DNA from: JAKAGZ01 sp964412105
GTDB lineage: Bacteria > Bacteroidota > Ignavibacteria > Ignavibacteriales > Ignavibacteriaceae
Assembly (NCBI GenBank): GCA_964412105.1
Contig: CAYPNM010000067.1
Coordinates: 1 to 14,447 of the forward strand
DNA: 14,447 nucleotides
Direction of reading: 5' to 3'
The notes under the pieces were generated by a model, which saw only the letters and a program-made list of their open reading frames with translations, was not told where the DNA came from and did not search any database. Position 1 is the first letter of the stretch, and each line of letters starts with the position of its first letter. Below, piece after piece: positions 5,138 through 13,281 of the stretch. The position numbers were made by a program, and so were the translations under genes.

Positions 5138-7597
5138 ATGAAATTATTTAATTCAATAATCCTTTGTCTTCTTCTTTTATCCGTATCTGTTTTCTCACAA
5201 TCTAAGACTTTACCGACTATTAAGAATAAAACCGAAGGGTATAAGGAATATTCAGGCTATTTTAATTTTTACTGGGATAGTAATGAAGGCAAAATATGGC
5301 TGGAGGTCGATCATTTTGATGATGAGTTTCTCCTGGTCAATTCTCTTTCGCACGGTGTCGGTTCAAATGATCTTGGACTTGACAGGGGACAGATCGGAAA
5401 TAACAGGATTGTAAAGTTTAAAAGGTTTGGAAATAAAATACTTTTGATTCAGCCGAATTATTCATTCAGGGCAATTACAAATAATGCCGATGAAAGAAAA
5501 GATGTTAATGAATCCTTTGCGGAATCCGTTCTATTTGGTTTCCCTGTTGCCGCTGAAGAAAATGGCAAAGTGCTCATCGATATTACCCCGTTGCTGATTT
5601 CAGATATGCACGGAGTAAGCAGGACACTTAAGGAACTAAAACAGGGTAATTATAAGCTTGATCAATCCCGCTCCGCTGTGGATCTCAATTATACGAAAGA
5701 TTTCCCGCTGAATTCGGAATTTGAAACAGTGCTCACTTATACCGGGAATGCTCAGGGCCGGTATGTCAGACAGGTGGTTCCTACGCCTGATATTATTACT
5801 GTACACGAGCATTATTCATTTATAAAATTGCCGGATGATGGTTACAAACCGAGAGAATATGATCCGCGGGCGGGTTATTTTGGAATTAGTTTTATGGATT
5901 ATGCTGCTCCAATCGGTAAACCTATTGTAAAAAGGTATATAATAAGACATAATCTTCAGAAGAAAAACCCGAACGCTGAAATAAGCGAGCCTGTAAAACC
6001 AATTGTATATTATGTCGATAACGGCGCACCGGAACCTATCCAATCTGCATTAATTGAAGGAGCTAGCTGGTGGAACCAGGCCTTTGAAGCCGCCGGATTC
6101 AAAAATGCTTTCATAGTAAAAGTGCTGCCCGACAGTGCCGACCCCATGGATGTAAGATATAATGTTATCCAGTGGGTTCACCGTTCCACCAGAGGGTGGT
6201 CATACGGCGGGTCCGTAATTGATCCAAGAACAGGAGAAATTATACAGGGTCGTGTAACTCTGGGATCATTAAGAGTAAGACAGGATTATCTTATAGCCCA
6301 GGGCTTACTTGCACCGTATAAAAAGGGAAAGCCGGTCTCTGATGAAATGCTGAAAATGTCCCTTGCCAGGATCAGGCAATTGGCAGCGCATGAGACAGGT
6401 CATACGCTTGGATTGGCGCATAATTTCGCTGCGAGCATTTCAAACAGGGCATCAGTTATGGATTATCCCCATCCATTAATAAAAATTAATAAAGATGGCA
6501 CTCTTGATCTTTCCGATGCATATGCGGTCGGAATAGGGGTGTGGGATAAACGCGCAATTATATACGGTTACTCGGAATTCCAGAAAGGCACAAATGAAAA
6601 AGAGGCATTAAATAAAATAATTGATAAAACTATCTCTTCAGGATTGATGTATATATCCGACGAAGGTGCCAGGCCATTGGGAAGCGCTCATCCTTATGCA
6701 CACCTTTGGGATAATAATTCCAATCCGGTGGACGAGCTGAACAGGATTATGAGAGTGAGAAAGATTGCACTGGATAATTTTTCTGAGAATGATATTCCTG
6801 AAGGACAACCTGTGGCAACTCTCGAAAATGTTCTGGTACCCATTTATCTGCTGCACCGTTACCAATTGGAAGCGGCAGCAAAATCGCTTGGCGGCCTCTA
6901 TTATACCTATGCAGTTAGAGGTGATGGCCAGAAGATAACTGAAATAGTTCCGGCCGATCAGCAGCGGAAAGCTCTCGACGCTTTGTTAAATACTCTAGAA
7001 CCTTCAGTATTGGAAATACCGGAAAGCATATTAAAATTAATTCCGCCTCAGCCTCCGGGTTATGATAGAACAAGGGAAAATTTTGTATCGAATACCGGTT
7101 TAACTTTTGATCCCCTTTCAGCGGCGGCTACTGCGGCTGAACTGACTGTAAGACTTATTTTACAGCCGCAGAGGGATGCGCGCCTGATAGAATATAATTC
7201 CAGAGATTCCTCATGTCCGTCATTAAGCGAAGTAATAGATAAACTTGTATCGGCAACAATTTTATCTCAGCACAATGATAAAAAAAGGGAAGAGATAGAA
7301 GAGGTGATTGACAATATTGTATTGAATCATCTTATGACTCTTGCCGGGGCTAAAGGAACTTTAGATGAGGTAAATGCAATTGCATTATTTAAATTGAAAA
7401 ACTTAAAAGAGGATTTAACAGAAAAAATTAAAGCAACCAGGAATGAAAACCTGCTTGCGCACTATGAGTATCTTATTTCAAAGATTAATAACTTTGAAAA
7501 TAATCCCGACAGCATAAAAGAAATTAAGACGCCGGATATTCCGGAAGGCCAGCCGATCGGAAGCGATAACGACTTTGATATGCCTTTGGTTTATTAA
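5138..7597 (+). CDS. Secreted zinc-dependent metalloprotease (DUF5117/DUF4953 family)
   Basis: This 819-residue exported protein starts with a clear signal peptide (residues 1-20, cleavage likely in VFS/QSK). The N-terminal half resembles the DUF5118/DUF5117 region of large Bacteroidota zincins, from YSGYFNFYWDSNEGKIW through LSHGVGSNDLGLDRGQ. The catalytic zincin domain carries HETGHTLGLAHN: His418, Glu419, His422 and His428, i.e. the HExxHxxGxxH metzincin pattern. SVMDYP follows, with the Met-turn Met441. The C-terminal part corresponds to the DUF4953-type extension. It should hydrolyse proteins outside the cytoplasm; the natural substrate is unknown. The ATG at 5138 has AGAGGA at 5126-5131 and begins the signal peptide directly; an in-frame ATG at 5087 would bury it. 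No partner gene is adjacent, and the next gene converges 62 nt away with no clear hairpin terminator between. Confidence 0.88.
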   Translation: MKLFNSIILCLLLLSVSVFSQSKTLPTIKNKTEGYKEYSGYFNFYWDSNEGKIWLEVDHFDDEFLLVNSLSHGVGSNDLGLDRGQIGNNRIVKFKRFGNKILLIQPNYSFRAITNNADERKDVNESFAESVLFGFPVAAEENGKVLIDITPLLISDMHGVSRTLKELKQGNYKLDQSRSAVDLNYTKDFPLNSEFETVLTYTGNAQGRYVRQVVPTPDIITVHEHYSFIKLPDDGYKPREYDPRAGYFGISFMDYAAPIGKPIVKRYIIRHNLQKKNPNAEISEPVKPIVYYVDNGAPEPIQSALIEGASWWNQAFEAAGFKNAFIVKVLPDSADPMDVRYNVIQWVHRSTRGWSYGGSVIDPRTGEIIQGRVTLGSLRVRQDYLIAQGLLAPYKKGKPVSDEMLKMSLARIRQLAAHETGHTLGLAHNFAASISNRASVMDYPHPLIKINKDGTLDLSDAYAVGIGVWDKRAIIYGYSEFQKGTNEKEALNKIIDKTISSGLMYISDEGARPLGSAHPYAHLWDNNSNPVDELNRIMRVRKIALDNFSENDIPEGQPVATLENVLVPIYLLHRYQLEAAAKSLGGLYYTYAVRGDGQKITEIVPADQQRKALDALLNTLEPSVLEIPESILKLIPPQPPGYDRTRENFVSNTGLTFDPLSAAATAAELTVRLILQPQRDARLIEYNSRDSSCPSLSEVIDKLVSATILSQHNDKKREEIEEVIDNIVLNHLMTLAGAKGTLDEVNAIALFKLKNLKEDLTEKIKATRNENLLAHYEYLISKINNFENNPDSIKEIKTPDIPEGQPIGSDNDFDMPLVY

Positions 7598-7659
7598 ATC
7601 CAGATTGGTATGCTTATTGATTTTTTTATTTAACCCGGTTTCTCGTAGATACTTTACTA

Positions 7660-8226
7660 TTATTTTTGCGCCAGTATACCGTAGTGATACGGCGGAAAAT
7701 TTATATTGTACTTTAATATAGAGAATCCTGCTTTTGTAAGCAGAGTCTTTAACTCTTCAGGTTTTGGCCTGATAGACATGCTTGGGCCCCTTGGAGTGGC
7801 GGAGTCATAATTCCAATGGATAACTCCAACCTTACCATCTTTCTTAAGTATTCTATGAGATTCTTTTAAAACATCTTCAGACCTTTCGGAGTGAAGAATA
7901 TTGAAGAGCATCACAAAATCAACTTCGTCATTTTGAAAACCGGTTCTTTCGTTGATGAAATCCTTATTGAAAAGAATTACATTTTCGATATTATCCTTTT
8001 CTAGCCTGGAGTCGAGTTCCTGAATTAAAGTCTCTTCAATATCGTACGCGTACACTTTGCCTTTTATTTTTTTGCTTGCGGGAATAGTAAAGGTGCCGTA
8101 GCCGGAACCAAAGTCTACAAGCTTTTCAATGCCATTGTTCACTTCAAGTTCATCAAGTATTTTATCTACGTTAAAGAACTGCTCCCACATTTTTTCGTCT
8201 GGCATTCCGCTTTCCCTGGCCTTCAT
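7660..8226 (-). CDS. Class I SAM-dependent methyltransferase
   Basis: This 188-residue cytosolic protein has the Rossmann methyltransferase signatures. Motif I is LVDFGSGYGTF (residues 36-46), which binds S-adenosylmethionine. Asp62 in YAYDIEE ends the second strand and should bind the ribose hydroxyls. FNKDF (86-90) is motif III-like, FVMLFNILHSE (104-114) is motif IV-like, and the HRILKKDGKVGVIHW strand follows. It is similar in layout to UbiE/ArsM-like small-molecule methyltransferases, but lacks the cysteines expected of arsenite methyltransferases, so no substrate is assigned. AGGAG at 8231-8235 sits just before the ATG at 8226. A later Met at residue 8 is a possible alternative start. 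The gene appears monocistronic, convergent with the metalloprotease. Confidence 0.85.
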   Translation of the reverse strand: MKARESGMPDEKMWEQFFNVDKILDELEVNNGIEKLVDFGSGYGTFTIPASKKIKGKVYAYDIEETLIQELDSRLEKDNIENVILFNKDFINERTGFQNDEVDFVMLFNILHSERSEDVLKESHRILKKDGKVGVIHWNYDSATPRGPSMSIRPKPEELKTLLTKAGFSILKYNINFPPYHYGILAQK

Positions 8227-8611
8227 TTATCTCCTTTGCCGCTAATGTCTAAATTTAAAAATCTTTAACTCCTTTCTCTCTTTGATCCCTTAAGGTAAAA
8301 AATTTTAATTAATAAACAGTGAAATCTTTATAATATTTATGACCCGCGGTTCACTAATTATTTAACAAATATTTTTCTTCTGTTAGGATGGCGGTATATT
8401 CTCATTTTGATACACAACTTCACCGGTATCCAACCAGCCCTCAACTAGCCTTCACCTGGCCTTAAATGACCTCTCGGTCATCATTAGTGTCTCATTATGA
8501 GAAATATTGGCTAGTGTCCCGGTAAAGTCCTAGCGGACTTTGTCGGGGTGTATCAAGGACACCGTCGCATAGCAATCGCAAAATGGAATTTGTTTGATAT
8601 TTTATATGAGA
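8227..8611. other. Intergenic region with several imperfect hairpins and a short tandem repeat
   Basis: No credible ORF is seen in these 385 bases. The part nearest the methyltransferase (8240-8400) is AT-rich and may carry its promoter. Positions 8434-8465 hold three degenerate 10-11-bp units (CCAGCCCTCAA, CTAGCCTTCAC, CTGGCCTTAAA). Then come a hairpin at 8466-8481 (ATGACC-TCTC-GGTCAT), a 5-bp one near 8490-8502 (TCTCA/TGAGA), and a long one at 8518-8547. None has a T-tract on the minus strand, so no standard terminator for the upstream phosphatase gene is identified. Confidence 0.55.
8518..8547. repeat. 13-bp hairpin with tetraloop
   Basis: CCCGGTAAAGTCC (8518-8530) pairs with GGACTTTGTCGGG (8535-8547) around loop TAGC, 13 pairs including two G-U wobbles. 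Further G-U pairs could extend the base to 8515-8550. On either strand it is not followed by a run of T, so it looks like a dispersed hairpin repeat or an RNA processing structure more than a terminator. Confidence 0.6.
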
Positions 8612-9895
8612 TCAATAAGTGGTATGATTTCTATTAAGCGCGACAAGAGTAAAGTCATCCTTGTAGAAGTCAGAAGCATTGAATTCTTTAGTTGATAGAA
8701 TTATGTCTTCAATTATTTCTTTCGGCGATTCCGTCTTCATTGATGCAAATATATTAATAAGCCTGTTTAATCCGAACTGCTCTTTGTACTTGTTAAAAAC
8801 TTCAATCGCTCCGTCTGTATAAAAGAGTATCCTGTCATTTTCGGCTATATCAATTTCATTTGAACTAAATTCGGCATTCTTTAAAATATTTAAGGACGGT
8901 CCGCTCTTCTCCAATAATTTTACCTGGTTGGCATGGCAAAATAAGGCGGGATTATGTCCGCAGTTGCAATAAGAAAGCTTATGAGTTTTGTGATTTAGGA
9001 TAGCATAGAAGGCTGAAATAAAATCTCTGCTCCTCATAAAATCTGAAACGTGATCATTCATTATTTCCATTAATTTGCCCGGATCCGGAAAAAGAGTTGC
9101 ATTATATCTTAATAAAGCACGAAAGGCCGCCATTATCAAAGCCGCGGGGATTCCATCGCCCGAAACATCTGCCACAACAATGGCAAGCCTGCTTTCATCG
9201 AGTATGATGTAATCAAAATAGTCTCCGCCGATTTCAAAAGTCGGAATACAAATGCTTGAAAACCGGTAGCCTTGTATTTCCGGATCAGAGCCCGGTAACA
9301 GATCAATTTGAATATTCTTCGCAAGTTGAATCTGTTCTTCCATTTTTTTCTTTTCCAGAATCTGATAATGCAGCAAAGCCTTATCAATGGATATTGAAGC
9401 AGCCTCAGCAAAAAAATCCAATACTTTTATATCTTCCGGACAAAACGCATCCAGTTTGTCACTTTCAACATTAAATGCTCCTATAGTTTTTGAATCCCTG
9501 AAAATTGGTGATGTAATTTCAGACTTAGTTTCAATTCTGCCCGCAATATAGCGGTCGTCTTCACGTACATCTCTAAGAATAATACTTTTCCCGGTTTTTA
9601 TAGTTTGACCAATTATACCTTTTGCTTCCATAAGCATTGTATCTGATTCCCGAGGAAGGTTCCCGAACCCTCTCTGTGCTATGCCGGCAATTTTTTGCCT
9701 GTGAGAACGAAGCGGATAATTAATGTCTTCTGTTAGAATAAAAATTCCCGCCGCATCATAATGTATGATATTTTCCAGTATGTCCAGCAGCAGGTTTAAT
9801 ATTTTATTAAGATCTAGCGTCCCCCTGATTTTATGAGAGATGTCTTTCAGCAAATGGTACTTAATATCTGCAGTCAGCTCTATTTTTTTCTTCAT
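8612..9895 (-). CDS. GAF domain-containing SpoIIE/RsbU-type PP2C phosphatase
   Basis: This soluble 427-residue signalling phosphatase should dephosphorylate Ser/Thr residues, in the family classically on anti-sigma-factor antagonists. A GAF domain covers about residues 22-172 (GIIGQTIKTGKSIIL, then IFRDSKTIGAFNVES). A helical coiled linker (EKKKMEEQIQLAKNIQIDLLP, about 181-201) is typical of the RsbU group. The PP2C-like domain runs from about 207 to 423, with the metal ligands visible: Asp225 in EIGGDYFDY, Asp243 and Asp247 in VADVSGDGIPAAL, CGHNPA, Asp361 in FYTDGAIE, and the DDF pair at 413-414. The family often has His or Lys where this protein has Asp247. No STAS or anti-sigma partner lies next to it. 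The start is uncertain: ATG at 9895 was chosen, but TTG at 9904 in the same frame adds three residues and neither has a clear Shine-Dalgarno. Confidence 0.9.
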   Translation of the reverse strand: MKKKIELTADIKYHLLKDISHKIRGTLDLNKILNLLLDILENIIHYDAAGIFILTEDINYPLRSHRQKIAGIAQRGFGNLPRESDTMLMEAKGIIGQTIKTGKSIILRDVREDDRYIAGRIETKSEITSPIFRDSKTIGAFNVESDKLDAFCPEDIKVLDFFAEAASISIDKALLHYQILEKKKMEEQIQLAKNIQIDLLPGSDPEIQGYRFSSICIPTFEIGGDYFDYIILDESRLAIVVADVSGDGIPAALIMAAFRALLRYNATLFPDPGKLMEIMNDHVSDFMRSRDFISAFYAILNHKTHKLSYCNCGHNPALFCHANQVKLLEKSGPSLNILKNAEFSSNEIDIAENDRILFYTDGAIEVFNKYKEQFGLNRLINIFASMKTESPKEIIEDIILSTKEFNASDFYKDDFTLVALNRNHTTY

Positions 9896-9988
9896 CCCGG
9901 CCAAAGATTAAATAATTATTAGCTGCAACTAAGATATGTGTTTAATTCAAACTGATTTTTTCTTATATAATTATGTCATATTTATTAA

Positions 9989-10029
9989 AAAAAACAACTT
10001 AATTGTCAATTTAGTGCGTGTTGTTTTTT
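9989..10029 (-). terminator. Possible terminator of the acetyltransferase operon
   Basis: A 10-bp inverted repeat (AAAAAACAAC at 9989-9998 and GTTGTTTTTT at 10020-10029) encloses a 21-nt loop. Read on the minus strand it begins 58 nt after the acetyltransferase stop and ends in a run of T. The stem is AT-rich with only a small GC core, so it would be weak. The surrounding 9896-10087 region is otherwise featureless and AT-rich and should contain the phosphatase promoter. Confidence 0.35.
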
Positions 10030-10087
10030 AGACTCTACAAGCTTTGCATTTAGATAAATACTGAGATCTTTTTACTTCTACTTTTTA

Positions 10088-10837
10088 TCACAGTATAATT
10101 CCGAACTCTGTTAATAGAATTGCTGCATATTCAGCTTCATCAAAAACTAGTCTTTCGCTCTTTTCATTTCCGGATGTTTCAATCAATCGCATGTCGCTGA
10201 GCGTCAAACGTCCGTTGGGCCTGGCTATTGAGCAAATTCTTTTCTGTGTGAAATGCGAATCAGGTGAAGTCTGGTTGTAATTGCACATTTCATCGAAGTC
10301 CCTCAGTCTGCAGGATTTAAGGGTAAAGCGGTATTGCGGTTTCCAGTCGCTGTCTTCTTTTTTTTCATTCAGTATAAGATAATTGTCTTTTTCATCTATC
10401 CTGTAAGAGCAGTTTCCCTGGAACTGCGGAGCCCTGTTGTCTATCAAAAGCGGCTGTCGGAATGAATCACCGAATCCCACATCAACAAGCCACCTGTCTT
10501 CAAGCAAAACCATAAGTGTCATATGATCGAAGTCGGGACTGAATTCTCCTTCATTATTTGCGACGCCAGCAGATAGCATTACAGAATTAAAACCCAGTCG
10601 GTTCAATAGTGCAGAAAATAATCCGTTGAGCTCGTAACAGAAACCGCCGCGCCTTTTCCGGACAATCTTGTCGAACAGCAATTCATATTGGAGTACTATC
10701 GGTTCCTTAATATGGATACTGAGATTTTCAAAGGGAATAGTAAGCAGGTGACAAAGTTGTAATTGCTTTAGTAATTCTAAGTCTGGTTCTATTGAGCCGG
10801 AATAATTGATCCGCTGAAGGTATAACTCTGTATCCAT
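10088..10837 (-). CDS. nat: Arylamine N-acetyltransferase
   Basis: This 249-residue cytosolic enzyme should transfer acetyl groups from acetyl-CoA to arylamines or arylhydrazines by a ping-pong mechanism. The Cys-His-Asp triad of the NAT family is visible: Cys67 in RRGGFCYELN, His105 in DFDHMTLMV and Asp119 in LVDVGFGD. The early PFENL motif (residues 35-39) is also typical. The length is a little below the usual 260-280 residues. The ATG lies 15 nt after the stop of the upstream hypothetical gene and has no Shine-Dalgarno, so translation is probably coupled to that gene and the two form an operon. A weak terminator may lie downstream at 9989-10029. Some members of this fold act in natural-product amide formation, but no biosynthetic genes are nearby. 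Confidence 0.92.
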   Translation of the reverse strand: MDTELYLQRINYSGSIEPDLELLKQLQLCHLLTIPFENLSIHIKEPIVLQYELLFDKIVRKRRGGFCYELNGLFSALLNRLGFNSVMLSAGVANNEGEFSPDFDHMTLMVLLEDRWLVDVGFGDSFRQPLLIDNRAPQFQGNCSYRIDEKDNYLILNEKKEDSDWKPQYRFTLKSCRLRDFDEMCNYNQTSPDSHFTQKRICSIARPNGRLTLSDMRLIETSGNEKSERLVFDEAEYAAILLTEFGIIL

Positions 10838-10852
10838 AGATCATTTTATCAT

Positions 10853-11314
10853 TTATTTTTTATTTGGCCCTTTACTGTAATATTTAATTGCAATTTTATA
10901 TTCAAACTGGTGTGAGCAGTCCCGGTATTTGCTTTTACCTTTTGGCGAGCCTTCATAACCTTTGCAGTGCTCTTTGCCCCCCTTAAACTTTTCTTTTTTA
11001 CTTATCATGGTTCTTACTATTGAACCGATAGGAAATCCGCCGTTGAAACATAATGCATTGGTGCAATTAATATTTTCTCCGGGTAAGTGATTTTTTGAAT
11101 ATCTGTGAACCATGGGATAGCTGCTGTAGCTTCCCATAGCTTTTTCCCACTCTTTATCATTTTCGGGTTTTCTCACAGAACTCTCGAATTCTTTTACCTC
11201 AATAAAAATATCCTCTATTTGAGGAAATTCTTTATTGAAAGGAACTTGGTTGGGAAATAAATTATAGGTTTCGCGGGAGTTGTCTGATGCATTGTTTCTG
11301 CTTTCTCGTGCCAT
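10853..11314 (-). CDS. Hypothetical protein with a four-cysteine module
   Basis: This 153-residue protein is not assigned to a named family. Residues 1-60 are polar and look poorly structured. The C-terminal half holds four cysteines: Cys84 and Cys89 in NCTNALCFNGGF, Cys117 in KEHCKGYEGSPKGK and Cys133 in YRDCSHQF. They could bind a metal such as zinc. Strongly basic, Gly-rich spacers (GSPKGKSKYR) would fit nucleic acid or phosphate contact. There is no signal peptide and no membrane segment. The start is well supported by AGGAGGG at 11322-11328, 7 nt before the ATG and the strongest Shine-Dalgarno in the window. It is the first gene of an apparent operon with the acetyltransferase (15-nt gap). 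The role is unknown. Confidence 0.8.
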   Translation of the reverse strand: MARESRNNASDNSRETYNLFPNQVPFNKEFPQIEDIFIEVKEFESSVRKPENDKEWEKAMGSYSSYPMVHRYSKNHLPGENINCTNALCFNGGFPIGSIVRTMISKKEKFKGGKEHCKGYEGSPKGKSKYRDCSHQFEYKIAIKYYSKGPNKK

Positions 11315-11640
11315 ATTTTTTCCCTCCTAAATTTTTACACAGACTGCATTCTTATTATTAGCAGTCTGAATTTGTGTTAGGTCAGCAGAAAGGAAGTTAT
11401 TTGCTTATCTTTTACCCAGTTTGTCAGTTTTTTCATTTTAACTTTGCCCCCAATAGTTAATCGAACTTAGAGAACAGCCTGAATAAAAAGAACTGGATTG
11501 AGTACGTGGAATAGGAAATTATAAAATAACCGAAGAAACAGCAGAATGAGAAGAATATTTGCAGTTATAAGTTAGATTAATTTTTATCAATTCAAAATAA
11601 ATTTTTGATACCGGTAAACAGCCCGAAATAAAGCGCATTG
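11315..11640. other. Intergenic region with an inverted repeat near the operon start
   Basis: No gene is seen in these 326 bases. An inverted repeat CAGACTGC (11340-11347) / GCAGTCTG (11361-11368) with a 13-nt AT-rich loop lies 12 nt upstream of the Shine-Dalgarno of the hypothetical gene and may be an operator or a 5'-leader hairpin. The rest (11380-11640) is AT-rich without clear promoter boxes. TATCAA/TTGATA near 11587-11612 is a weak, GC-poor inverted repeat downstream of the esterase gene and is too weak to call a terminator. Confidence 0.45.
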
Positions 11641-13107
11641 TTATTTTTTATTCATTTTATCCGTGGCGTAAAGGAAGCGAAGCATATCAGGCACTCTTGC
11701 AGCCCATGACCGTTCACTATGAGTGGCTCCTTTCACCTCCCGGTATTCAATTGCCGAATCAGGCCAATTAATATTCAGCAGAGCATCTCTTAAGGCACGG
11801 ACATTTGCCAGGGAATTTCCTCCTTCAGCAGTACCGATATCTAGCCAGATCTTTTGTCCGGTCGGTTTTGAGAGTTTTTTAACTCTTTTCAGAATCCACC
11901 GGTTATCCCACCATACTGATGGAGATACGACCAGCAGGCTGCCAAAGATTTCGGGATGTTCAAAACCTATATAAAGGGTGATCAATCCGCCCAACGATGA
12001 TCCTCCCAGTGCGGTCCATTGCGATCCTTGTTTTGTACGAAGTTTACTATCAATAAAAGGCTTAAGCTTATTTATTATAAAATTCTCGTAGATTTTTCCT
12101 TTACCTCCCATCGGTATTTTATCGGCAGTTATTTGTTTTACTGGACCGTCTGAAATATCCGGGAAATGAAAAGTTATACCTGCTCTGCTAAGGTAATAAG
12201 TGTTTCGGGACTTTTTAATTAAGGATTGCCAGAAATTGCTGCCCGGTATTATAGCATAAAGGATACCATTTTTTGATCTCAGGTGAAGTGTATCACCATC
12301 TTCAGTTGCAAAGGAACCGGTAAGACTTCTGTGATCTCCTTCAGTATCCGGGGGTGATATTCTGTGAAATACATGTTTCCAGATCTGACGTGTCGGTGTA
12401 TATTCATCTATGCGGTTTTTAGTATTGCCGATTCCTACAATAATAAAGGGTTCAATCTGATGTTGTTTAATCAATGATTGAGCTGATTCGTCCATTTTCC
12501 ATTCCTCTCCTGCTGCAGACGCATCAAAAATATTCTGTCCGTCGTGCATATATAAAACCGGGTAGCGTTGATCACTCTCGTTGTAACCGGGAGGCAGATA
12601 GATATAAATATTACGCGGCAACAGAGGCGCGCTGTTGAAGTTTTTGATAATTTCTATATTTCCTGTAAGGGAGGGGGGAGGCGCTTTTGCCTGGTCTTCC
12701 CACTTCAGAGTAAGGCTGTTCTTTTTCCCGGCGTAAACCGTGACGCTGTGATTTTTGCCTTTCTGCCAGCCATCGTCCGGATTGTTTACACCGTCCACTT
12801 TTATTTTATAGTAAAGTATGAGGCTGTCGTTAATTTGCTTGAAAGGGATTGACGCTGTATAAAGTCCATCGCCGTCGGAATCGGCTGCCGGGTATGTTAT
12901 ACTCCAGCTAAGAGGAGGCTGATCGCCGCGTAGCCCGACGGTTTCCGATTCAGGATCCAGCCAGCCCTGATTAATCGGGGTACGCATATCAAGTGTTATA
13001 TGAAGCGTATCTATTGACTGCGAGAAAGCTGACGAAGATAAGGCTATTAAAAAAGCGGACAGAACAGTGAAGCATATTATAAAAGATTTCCCGGCTTGAT
13101 TATTCAT
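11641..13107 (-). CDS. Secreted esterase (esterase D/Fes-like alpha/beta hydrolase) with N-terminal starch-binding-like domain and an inserted domain
   Basis: This 488-residue protein is exported by a signal peptide (residues 1-29, cleavage likely at AFS/QS). Residues about 32-136 resemble a beta-sandwich CBM20/glycogen-binding-like domain (IDTLHITLDMRTPINQGW, then YYKIKVDGVNNPDDGW). The hydrolase of the putative-esterase family spans about 150-485: RNIYIYLPPGYNES, PVLYMHDGQNIFD, the nucleophile elbow GSSLG with Ser371 (369-373), and catalytic His463 in ATHSERSW. The acid residue is likely in DIGTAEGG (423-430). Between EYTPTR (ending at 240) and GGKGKIYENFI (from 334) sit about 90 extra residues (TGSFATEDGDTLHL and ITFHFPDISDGPV) that resemble the small DUF3471-type beta domain found with serine hydrolases. 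Homologues cleave ester bonds in carbohydrate or siderophore substrates; the substrate here is unknown. The start has no Shine-Dalgarno. Confidence 0.87.
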   Translation of the reverse strand: MNNQAGKSFIICFTVLSAFLIALSSSAFSQSIDTLHITLDMRTPINQGWLDPESETVGLRGDQPPLSWSITYPAADSDGDGLYTASIPFKQINDSLILYYKIKVDGVNNPDDGWQKGKNHSVTVYAGKKNSLTLKWEDQAKAPPPSLTGNIEIIKNFNSAPLLPRNIYIYLPPGYNESDQRYPVLYMHDGQNIFDASAAGEEWKMDESAQSLIKQHQIEPFIIVGIGNTKNRIDEYTPTRQIWKHVFHRISPPDTEGDHRSLTGSFATEDGDTLHLRSKNGILYAIIPGSNFWQSLIKKSRNTYYLSRAGITFHFPDISDGPVKQITADKIPMGGKGKIYENFIINKLKPFIDSKLRTKQGSQWTALGGSSLGGLITLYIGFEHPEIFGSLLVVSPSVWWDNRWILKRVKKLSKPTGQKIWLDIGTAEGGNSLANVRALRDALLNINWPDSAIEYREVKGATHSERSWAARVPDMLRFLYATDKMNKK

Positions 13108-13281
13108 TTGAATTTTATCTTAAATTTCTGTTAAAAACTAATATGACAAGGTACAGAAACAGGGCAATTAATTCCATTAATCATACTTTTACCTTGTGGA
13201 CCAAGAATTATCTGTTTAATCCTGATATCAGGTATCTTATTTATAACACGAAGTCTTATATGGCTGTGAACATTATTTGAA

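Noticed and set aside
7598..7659. Bidirectional terminator between the metalloprotease and the methyltransferase
   Set aside because: The 62-bp convergent gap has a T-run but no convincing GC-rich stem on either strand.
12568..12852. Plus-strand open frame of 94 codons antisense to the esterase
   Set aside because: It overlaps the conserved esterase domains completely, has no Shine-Dalgarno and shows no domain-like pattern.
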